Assembly: GCA_026398615.1 (NCBI GenBank)
Contig: JAPLSN010000014.1
Location: forward strand, 62,001-126,000
Length of the DNA: 64,000 nucleotides
Source: Spirochaetota bacterium
Lineage (GTDB): Bacteria > Spirochaetota > Spirochaetia > Treponematales > UBA12059
Reading direction: 5' to 3'
Positions 8,073 to 14,900 of the stretch are shown piece after piece (position 1 is the first letter of the stretch; every line of letters starts with the position of its first letter). The notes beneath the pieces are model-generated. The model searched no databases and had not been told where the DNA came from. It was given only the letters and a program-made list of their open reading frames with translations. Position numbers and translations under genes: made by a program.

Positions 8073-10070
8073 CTAGCGCCTGCCTGCCCCGATGCCGGAT
8101 TCCTCGAGACCGGGGCGGGATTTCCCGACAACTTCGCGAACGTAGCGAAGCAGGGCCGTTTCGACGACCGAAGCTTGCGTGCCGATGTTCGCAAGGGAAA
8201 CCCGCAGCTCGCCCGTGGCGGGAAAATCCACCATGAACCTGGCGTCTCCGACGGTCAGGGCATCTCGTTCTGATCCCGGTTCGAAGGCGATGGACCAGGA
8301 GCCGGACGGGACCGAGCCGGCGCCGACGGTTTTCCCGCCGAGGATCACCACGAAGGATCCGGAACGCTGGAAGGAGATCGCCAGGGAATCTCCCCCGGGC
8401 GCTTCGAAGGCCACTACGATCGGATCTCCGGAAAGGTCGAACCTGAACGCCTTGTCCGATCGAACGGTTTTCCCCGCGGTGAAACGCTCGCCCGCGGGAA
8501 TGACGAGGCCCGGCAGTTCCCTCCGGACCGCCCATGGGGCGAAAGCAATCGCGGGCTGCGCCGATTCGAAGGCGGACGCGAACACGAGCTCGTCGCGATA
8601 TTCGCGATATGCGGCTTCCTGGAAGGCCGGATACAGGTCGGCCGCGCCTTCCGCGCCGGCGGCATATACGCCCACATCGTCATACAGGGCGGGGAAGCCG
8701 TCGGGTCCGGCGACGGACGCGGTGCCGGAGAACGACCAGGTCTCCACGCTGCGGTCGAATGCCGCCGACTGCGAGGAAACGACGACCCCGTCGTACGAGA
8801 AATCCACCGAGATGCGTCCCTTCCGGGGAAGCAGGGAAACCGCCAGCGTCATGGCCCGGCCCGGCAGGGGTGAAGGACTGGCGAAGACGATGGTCTTTCC
8901 CGGAGCTTCGAACGAAAGGTAGGGGAAGCCGTCCTTCGCGCCCAAGGCGATCCTGCAGCCGTTATCGAACATGTGCGAAACGATGACGCCCGTGGCGCCC
9001 GCTTCGGGGAGGAACCTCACCACATAGCTGAAGGGAGCGAGCCCGCCTCCCGATACCGGCAGGCGGCCGTTCCCGACGGCGATCCCGGCGCCCGAATACT
9101 TCCCCGCGTCGGGTCCCGAACCGGGGCGCGCTCCCAGCCGGTAGCCGAAGCCGCCGGGGTACATGTCCAGGTAGGGTTTCCCGACGAACGCCGTGGAGCC
9201 CCAGCCCTTCCGGGCATCGGCGGCGTCGCCCTCGAGCCGGAACAGGGAAAAGAATCCGTTTCCGGAGCGGAGCAGCGTGTCGCCCGAACCGCGTTCGAGA
9301 ACGAGCAGCTTGACGGTCTTGCGAACGGGGGCGTCGAATTCGAACTCGGCGCCCGCGGCGGGCGGGAAGGGATACAGATCCATGCTGATCGTCACGGCCC
9401 CCGGCATCGTGGATCCCTGCCATACGATTCGGTCGAGCCCGCCGGACACAAGGCCGGCGCCTTCCGGAAGCGGAACACCCCCGGTCGACCACTTCACGTA
9501 GGGGCGCGACGAAGCGGGAGTCTCGAGCCGGGCGAGAAGGAGTCCGGCGTCCCCGGTTCCGAACGACGAGGGATACACGCCGATCTCGGCGTCGAGATTG
9601 CCCGAGGAGAGCTTGAAGACCTGGAGGCTGCCTGACTGGAGGGACGCGCCCTGTTCGTTCCGGAAATCGTATTCGTAGCGGTAATAGCCATCGGCCGGCT
9701 CCGTCGCGACGACGGGGGCCATCCGCCCGGACTTGAAGGAATCGACGGTCTTTTCACCGGGGCCGAGAGCCCTGGAACCGACCGAGGAGGTTTTTACGTA
9801 GCTGGTGGTCGAGATGACCGAGTCCGAGGCGTCGACGACGCGCAGATCGAAGGAAGCGGGATCCTGGGCCCCGTCGAGGATCGCGACCGAAAAGGAAGCC
9901 TGTGAAAGCATGGACAGTACGGCGCCGTCGGCGATGGTTTCTTCCGAACGGGACGCGACGACGGCGTACAGCTCGTTCCGCTCGTCCTCCGTGAAGAAGC
10001 CGGAGGAAGCCTGGCATGCGACCATGAGGGAGAAAACGAGGCATGTCGCTGCGAGCGGCGTCCGTCTCAC
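8073..10070 (-). CDS. large beta-rich lipoprotein of unknown function
   Basis: A 665-residue lipoprotein (lipobox cysteine in SLMVACQ). The mature part is rich in Gly, Ser, Val and aromatic residues in alternating strands. Two stretches (about 300-470 and 530-640) have the beta-sandwich look of LamG/concanavalin-like domains, for example SYVVRFLPEAG, SVDFSYDG and AFRFDLSGDP. No catalytic motif is seen. It starts at a GTG with AAAGGAG upstream, about 74 bases after a near-consensus promoter. Its neighbours are exported proteins. Possibly a surface or carbohydrate-contacting protein (inference). Confidence 0.7.
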   Translation of the reverse strand: MRRTPLAATCLVFSLMVACQASSGFFTEDERNELYAVVASRSEETIADGAVLSMLSQASFSVAILDGAQDPASFDLRVVDASDSVISTTSYVKTSSVGSRALGPGEKTVDSFKSGRMAPVVATEPADGYYRYEYDFRNEQGASLQSGSLQVFKLSSGNLDAEIGVYPSSFGTGDAGLLLARLETPASSRPYVKWSTGGVPLPEGAGLVSGGLDRIVWQGSTMPGAVTISMDLYPFPPAAGAEFEFDAPVRKTVKLLVLERGSGDTLLRSGNGFFSLFRLEGDAADARKGWGSTAFVGKPYLDMYPGGFGYRLGARPGSGPDAGKYSGAGIAVGNGRLPVSGGGLAPFSYVVRFLPEAGATGVIVSHMFDNGCRIALGAKDGFPYLSFEAPGKTIVFASPSPLPGRAMTLAVSLLPRKGRISVDFSYDGVVVSSQSAAFDRSVETWSFSGTASVAGPDGFPALYDDVGVYAAGAEGAADLYPAFQEAAYREYRDELVFASAFESAQPAIAFAPWAVRRELPGLVIPAGERFTAGKTVRSDKAFRFDLSGDPIVVAFEAPGGDSLAISFQRSGSFVVILGGKTVGAGSVPSGSWSIAFEPGSERDALTVGDARFMVDFPATGELRVSLANIGTQASVVETALLRYVREVVGKSRPGLEESGIGAGRR

Positions 10071-10150
10071 GAAAGGCTCCTTTCCGGAAGGTGGCCGCGC
10101 GGAAGCGTTTCTTCGTCGCCGCGCGTCGGATCAACAGGAATCCATGTTAG

Positions 10151-10179
10151 AGTATATTGCTTTGTGCATCATGTTTCAA
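10151..10179 (-). promoter_or_regulatory. sigma-70 promoter of the 8073 lipoprotein gene
   Basis: TTGAAA (10174-10179), a 17-bp spacer and TATACT (10151-10156) on the minus strand, starting 3 bases upstream of the capA-like stop codon, so this gene is transcribed independently of the phosphoesterase. Confidence 0.85.
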
Positions 10180-10182
10180 GAT

Positions 10183-11364
10183 TCAGGGAGTGGAGACTGA
10201 AACCAGGCCGACGCTCCCCTCGACGAGGACCGTCGTGCCGAAGCGCTTCGACCATGAGGCCAGGCCGGCCAGGGTGGCCGCTGCCTCTTCGGGGGTGGCC
10301 ACCCGAGGGACGCAGCTCCCGCGCTGGATCGTCACCGGTTCGATCTCGAGCCGGTCGACGCGGCGTCCCTCCAGGAATATGCGGAACAAGGCGCTCTGGT
10401 AGGTGGAATCCGCTTCCATGTCGAACACGAAATTCCCCATCGAATAGATGATGATGCCGTTTCCGTGGCGTTCGACGCTCTGGAGCACGTGGGGATGATG
10501 ACCGAGGACGACGCTCGCGCCCGAATCTATGGCCGCCCGCCCGAATTCGGTCTGGAAACCCCGGGGGATCCTCTGGTGCTCGTCGCCCCAGTGCACGGAC
10601 ACGAACACGTGGTCCGCCACCGCGGCAGCCTGCCGGACGTCCGCCTTCATGTCGCTGACGATCGCGTGGGCCACGCCGGGACTGGATTCGCCGGCGGCGA
10701 TGACGCTCCACATGGGTTCCGCGTAGGCCAGGAAGGCTATCCGGAGGCCGTTCCGTTCGATGACGGCGGGCTTCCGGGCATCGGCCGCGTTCACGCCGGC
10801 CCCGCAGCGGGCCAGGCCGGCCAGGTCGAAATAATCGAGGGTTTCCCTGAGGGCGTCGGGGCCGTAGTCGTTCATGTGGTTGTTGGCGAGGGATACCACG
10901 TCGAAGCCCGCCCGCTTGAGGGAAAACACCACGCCGGGCGAGGCGCGGAAGGTGACGTTGTCGGGCTTCCCCGGGTAGTGCGTTCCGATGAAGGACGCGG
11001 GGCATTCCAGGTTGACGAAGGCCAGGTCGGCGGCCTCGATCTTCCCGGCGAGGGCCGCGAAAGGCGCCTGGTAGCCGGCCTTTTCGATCGTACGTCCCGG
11101 TCGGCGCGTCAGGAGCGCGTCCCCGCACGCGAGCACGACCGCCTTCCCGTACGCCGGCAGGTTGAAGGCGTCCGGCGGCAGGTCCATGGCTGCGGCCTGG
11201 CCCGGCACCCCGCCTGGATCGTTGGCGCTGCCCGTCACGCCCGCGGCCGTCGACGCCCCGGGGACGCCGCAGGAGAGCGCCGCCAAGGCCGCGAGCGCCA
11301 GACGGAGCGCCGCGGGGATGCCCCCCGGCAGGCGATGGCGCGATCCGTCAATCGTACGTTTCAT
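10183..11364 (-). CDS. CapA-family metallophosphoesterase-like lipoprotein
   Basis: A 393-residue member of the CapA/PgsA (poly-gamma-glutamate synthesis) family of calcineurin-like phosphoesterase folds. Visible motifs are ACGDALL, NLECP, SLANNHMNDYG, VHWGDEHQ and GHHPHVLQ, which carry the metal-binding Asp, Asn and His residues. An N-terminal hydrophobic segment ends at a cysteine (C32, AALSC), so it is probably a lipoprotein. The ATG lies inside the 3' end of nadE (17-bp overlap), indicating coupled translation. No capsule genes are nearby, so involvement in poly-glutamate is not implied. Confidence 0.88.
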   Translation of the reverse strand: MKRTIDGSRHRLPGGIPAALRLALAALAALSCGVPGASTAAGVTGSANDPGGVPGQAAAMDLPPDAFNLPAYGKAVVLACGDALLTRRPGRTIEKAGYQAPFAALAGKIEAADLAFVNLECPASFIGTHYPGKPDNVTFRASPGVVFSLKRAGFDVVSLANNHMNDYGPDALRETLDYFDLAGLARCGAGVNAADARKPAVIERNGLRIAFLAYAEPMWSVIAAGESSPGVAHAIVSDMKADVRQAAAVADHVFVSVHWGDEHQRIPRGFQTEFGRAAIDSGASVVLGHHPHVLQSVERHGNGIIIYSMGNFVFDMEADSTYQSALFRIFLEGRRVDRLEIEPVTIQRGSCVPRVATPEEAAATLAGLASWSKRFGTTVLVEGSVGLVSVSTP

Positions 11365-13000
11365 GGAAAACCCGCGCGATCGGGATGCGCCGCCCCATGC
11401 CGAACGCCCTCGGCGAGACTTTTACCACCGGCGCGGACTGCCTGCGCTTGAACTCGGATTTCGCCACGAGGGTCACGACGCGCCTGACGAGGGCGGGGTC
11501 GAAACCTTCGGCGACGATTTCATCCGGCGTGCGGTTGGACACGATGTAGCGCCCGAGGACCGCGTCGAGAAGCTCGTACGGGGGCAGGGAATCCCGGTCG
11601 ACCTGGCCCGGCCTGAGTTCGGCGCTCGGGTGCTTGTCGAGGATGGTTTCGGGGATGACCCGACCACGCTCGTTGATGCGCCGGCACACGGCATAGACTT
11701 CGGTCTTGAGGAGGTCGCCGATGGGATCGAGCGCCCCGCACATGTCGCCGTAGAGGGTACAGTATCCGACGGCCATTTCGCTCTTGTTCCCCGTGGTCAG
11801 CAGCATGGAGCCGTACTCGTTCGACCATGCCATGAGGATGTTTCCCCGGATGCGGGCCTGGAGGTTCTCGGCGGTCAGCCCGAGCCCTCCGCCGGGGCGG
11901 TCGCCGAAGCGGTCCCTGAACAGCTCGAGGTAGCTGGCGAACGGCCCCTCGATCGGGAGGACTTCCATCCTGACGCCGAGCTTTTGGCAGAGCTCCTTCG
12001 AATGCTCGAGGCTCCCGGGAGATGAAAAGCGCGACGGCATGCCGAGGCAGGTCACGTTCCCCGCCCCGATGGCTTCGACGGCGAGGACGGCGACGAGGGC
12101 GGAATCCACCCCGCCGGATATGCCCAGGTGGGCTTTCGAAAATCCGCACTTGCGCATGTACGACCGGATGCCTTCCACCATGGCGCGTTCGACGTCGCCC
12201 CACCTGTCGATCCCGGGCTCGGGGATCGGCGCGGCCGCGTCGAGATCCACGACGACGAGTTCCTCGTCCCAGCCCGCCATGGCCAGGAGCCTGCCCCCCG
12301 CGTCGACGGCGAAGGATCGACCGTCGAACACCAGGGACTCGTTAGCGCCCACGAGGTTGCAGTAGATGACCGGCACCTCCCCCTGCTCGGCCACCCGCGA
12401 GACGAGCCTGCGCCTCAGGGCGAGCTTGTCGGCGTGGAAGGGCGACGCGGACGGGGCGAGGATCAGCTCGGCGCCCGAGTCGAGGAGGTCGCGGACCGGA
12501 TCGACGGCGTAGCGCATGCCTTGAACGGGAGGTTCTTCCCACCAGATGTCCTCGCAGATCGCGATGCCGACGCGGCGGCCTGCGAGCTCGAAGACGCGCC
12601 GCTCCTTCGCCGGCTCGAAGTAGCGCGCCTCGTCGAACACGTCGTAGGTGGGTAGGAGGGTTTTCCCCTGGACGAAGTCGATGCGGCCGTCGCGGATCAC
12701 GGCGGCCGCGTTGACGAGGGGTCTCCCTGCGCCCGAGCGGTTCCTGTCGACGTAGCCGACGACGACGGCGAGCCCGGGCGGGAGCGCCCGCTGGAGGCTC
12801 CGGAGCGTCCCGATGCAACGGTCGATGAAGGGACCCTGATCAAGGAGGTCATTCGGCGGATAGCCGCACAGCGAAAGTTCGGGAAAGAGCGCCAGGTCGG
12901 CGCCCGCGGCCGCTGCGCGGCCCGCCATCGCAAGTATCTTCTCGCGGTTTCCGCGGAAATCGCCGATGACGGCGTCGAACTGCGCTATGGCGATCTTCAT
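11348..13000 (-). CDS. nadE: NAD+ synthetase, glutamine-type
   Basis: A 550-residue two-domain enzyme. The N-terminal nitrilase-type glutaminase domain (1-270) shows the Glu/Lys/Cys triad at E41 (FPELS), K113 (QGKTLLP) and C149 (AICEDIWW). The C-terminal N-type ATP pyrophosphatase domain has the SGGVDSAL loop and TTGNKSE. It converts deamido-NAD to NAD using ammonia from glutamine. The start is the ATG at 13000, opening MKIAIAQFD as usual in the family; earlier in-frame sequence is low-complexity. A GAGGG ribosome site is present. It overlaps the following CapA-like gene. Confidence 0.96.
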   Translation of the reverse strand: MKIAIAQFDAVIGDFRGNREKILAMAGRAAAAGADLALFPELSLCGYPPNDLLDQGPFIDRCIGTLRSLQRALPPGLAVVVGYVDRNRSGAGRPLVNAAAVIRDGRIDFVQGKTLLPTYDVFDEARYFEPAKERRVFELAGRRVGIAICEDIWWEEPPVQGMRYAVDPVRDLLDSGAELILAPSASPFHADKLALRRRLVSRVAEQGEVPVIYCNLVGANESLVFDGRSFAVDAGGRLLAMAGWDEELVVVDLDAAAPIPEPGIDRWGDVERAMVEGIRSYMRKCGFSKAHLGISGGVDSALVAVLAVEAIGAGNVTCLGMPSRFSSPGSLEHSKELCQKLGVRMEVLPIEGPFASYLELFRDRFGDRPGGGLGLTAENLQARIRGNILMAWSNEYGSMLLTTGNKSEMAVGYCTLYGDMCGALDPIGDLLKTEVYAVCRRINERGRVIPETILDKHPSAELRPGQVDRDSLPPYELLDAVLGRYIVSNRTPDEIVAEGFDPALVRRVVTLVAKSEFKRRQSAPVVKVSPRAFGMGRRIPIARVFHETYD

Positions 13001-13082
13001 GGCTGATTCCCTCGCTCGGGCGCGGACCCGGTCCGTGGACGACGGCGGGGCGTCGGCGCAAACTTGCCAAGTCCGGTCGTCC

Positions 13083-13111
13083 ATAGTACACTGCGGCCGT
13101 GAAAAAGACAA
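13083..13111 (-). promoter_or_regulatory. sigma-70 promoter of nadE
   Basis: TTGTCT (13106-13111), a 17-bp spacer and TACTAT (13083-13088) on the minus strand. The -35 box lies inside the first codons of the divergent gene at 13099, so the two transcription units share DNA. Confidence 0.75.
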
Positions 13112-13752
13112 CGTTGATCGTCTCGTACGACGCGCCCTTCGCGCGCGCGATCGCCTCGGAGCTCGCGCTCGTGGATCGCGTGCCGGCCATGGCCGTCGCC
13201 TCCGCGGCCGATGAACCCGTCGAACCGGACTTGATGTCCTGGAGACCCGCGTCCTACGCGTCGACCCGCAGCGTCATTCTCGAGGCGGCCGGCGTCGACG
13301 GAGGCTTTTCCGAGGCGATCCTCGTCGCCCCCTACCCCGCCGAAGGCTTCGTCCACGGCGCGGCGGACGAGCTCCCCGGTACCATCGCGTCCAGGATGGA
13401 CGAACGGGCCGCCGGCTTCATGGTGATGGCCCGCGAACTCTACGCGAAACTTTCCTCGACCGGAGGCAGGATGCTTCTCGTCCATCCGCCCGCGGAAGCC
13501 TTCGCGGAATGCGGAACGCTCTCGGAAGCCGCGGCGGCGGGGGCTGTGGACGCCTTCTCGTCGGGGCTGGCGCGGCTCTCTGCCAGAACCGACGACGCCG
13601 CGTCGTGCGAAACGCTGGACATCGTCGACGCCTGCCCCCAGCGCGAGCTGTCGGCCCAGTTCGCGGCCAAGTCGCTCGACCGGCCGCTGGAGCGCAAGAC
13701 CCCGCGCACGGTTCGCTTCACGGGCAAGTCCGGCCTGTTCGGGCTGTTCTGA
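13099..13752 (+). CDS. hypothetical cytoplasmic protein
   Basis: A 217-residue alpha/beta-looking protein starting at GTG. It has no signal peptide or membrane segment. The pattern (strand-rich start TLIVSYDAPFARA, then SEAILVAPYP and GGRMLLVHPP) loosely recalls a short-chain dehydrogenase fold, but the glycine-rich loop and the Tyr-Lys pair are absent. It ends with a basic tail (GKSGLFGLF). Divergent from nadE, with 98 bases between starts, and convergent with lgt. I do not recognise the family. Confidence 0.7.
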   Translation: MKKTTLIVSYDAPFARAIASELALVDRVPAMAVASAADEPVEPDLMSWRPASYASTRSVILEAAGVDGGFSEAILVAPYPAEGFVHGAADELPGTIASRMDERAAGFMVMARELYAKLSSTGGRMLLVHPPAEAFAECGTLSEAAAAGAVDAFSSGLARLSARTDDAASCETLDIVDACPQRELSAQFAAKSLDRPLERKTPRTVRFTGKSGLFGLF

Positions 13753-13790
13753 CCCGTTGCATGCGGGGCGCGATCGCCCGGAACCGGGTC
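13751..13790. terminator. shared hairpin between convergent genes
   Basis: An outer 6-bp stem (13751-13756 with 13785-13790) encloses an inner 5-bp stem (13766-13770 with 13775-13779). It spans both stop codons. There is no T tract on either strand. Confidence 0.4.
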
Positions 13791-14802
13791 AGGACTTCCG
13801 CGGCTTTTCCGTTTTCCGGTTCCCGCGCTTCACGCCCGTTCCGGCTTCCCCCGGCGCGGGTTCGGCAAGGCAACCGTATCTTTTCGTGAGCGCGGCAAAA
13901 GCGACGCCGCCCGCGATCATCAGCAGGCAGAGAATCTGCCCCATCGAGAAATTCCAGGGACTCGTCAGGAGATGGATGCTCGCGTCGGGATCCGCGAGCG
14001 GGAGCACATAGCCGAGCTGGGCGTCCGGCTCCCGGAAATACTCGATGAAAAAGCGGACGAAACCGTAGCCCGCGATCCAGGCGCCCGAGGCGAATCCCTT
14101 CCAGGGCATGCGCGGCCTCACGACGAACCACAGCAGCAGCCACAGGATCAGGCCCTCGAACAGGGCTTCGTAGAGCTGCGAAGGATGCCTGGGCAGGTTG
14201 ACCGTCGCCGACTGCGCAACCATGCCGATCTCCTCCATGATCCGCCTGACCCAGGGTTCGGTCGCGCGGAAGGCGTCGGCGCGGGGGAAGACCATCCCGA
14301 ACGGTGAGGCGGTCACCTTGCCCCAGAGTTCGCCGTTCCAGAAATTCCCGAGGCGACCGAAGGTATACCCCAGCGGGACCGATACGGCGGTCATGTCCGC
14401 CCACTGAAGGTAATCGAGCTTGCGTCGCTTCGCGTAGATGATGGTGCCCGCCAGCACTCCGAGAAAGCCGCCGTGGAAGGACAGCCCCGAGTACCCGATG
14501 AACTTCCAGTTCTCGTCGAAGGGAAGGACCGCGAGCCAGGGCATGCGAAGGAAGGTTCCGGAAGGGTCGTAGAAGATCACGTAGAAGATCCGCGCGCCGA
14601 CGAGGAGGCCGAGGATGGCGGCGCCGAAAAAGCCGCTCACGTCGTCGTCGGGAAATCCCAGCTTGCGGGTTTTCGCCTGGTAGCGGAACAGGAAGTATGC
14701 GACGGCGAAGGCCACGACGTACATGAGACCGTACCATCGCATGGGAAGGCCCGGTACGATCTCCGGCCGAAGCCACGACGGGTAATTCAGGAAAGCTGGC
14801 AT
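13789..14802 (-). CDS. lgt: prolipoprotein diacylglyceryl transferase
   Basis: A 337-residue seven-helix membrane enzyme with the Lgt landmarks: YGLMYVVAF in the first helix, the HGGFLG motif, the Lgt signature GRLGNFWNGELWG, and HPSQLYEA with its essential His/Tyr. It moves a diacylglyceryl group from phosphatidylglycerol to the lipobox cysteine of prolipoproteins, so it serves the many lipoproteins encoded nearby. The ATG at 14802 is preceded by GGAGGAG. The C-terminal tail (about 30 residues, Lys/Arg-rich) is longer than usual. Confidence 0.97.
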   Translation of the reverse strand: MPAFLNYPSWLRPEIVPGLPMRWYGLMYVVAFAVAYFLFRYQAKTRKLGFPDDDVSGFFGAAILGLLVGARIFYVIFYDPSGTFLRMPWLAVLPFDENWKFIGYSGLSFHGGFLGVLAGTIIYAKRRKLDYLQWADMTAVSVPLGYTFGRLGNFWNGELWGKVTASPFGMVFPRADAFRATEPWVRRIMEEIGMVAQSATVNLPRHPSQLYEALFEGLILWLLLWFVVRPRMPWKGFASGAWIAGYGFVRFFIEYFREPDAQLGYVLPLADPDASIHLLTSPWNFSMGQILCLLMIAGGVAFAALTKRYGCLAEPAPGEAGTGVKRGNRKTEKPRKS

Positions 14803-14900
14803 TGCGACTCCTCCGAGCGGCTCCCGGCGCGGCCGCCCGAGGGCGGGGCCGGGGTGAAAATCCGCGGGCGGCCGGCAAGCTCGCGCCTGTCGGCTGCCCT

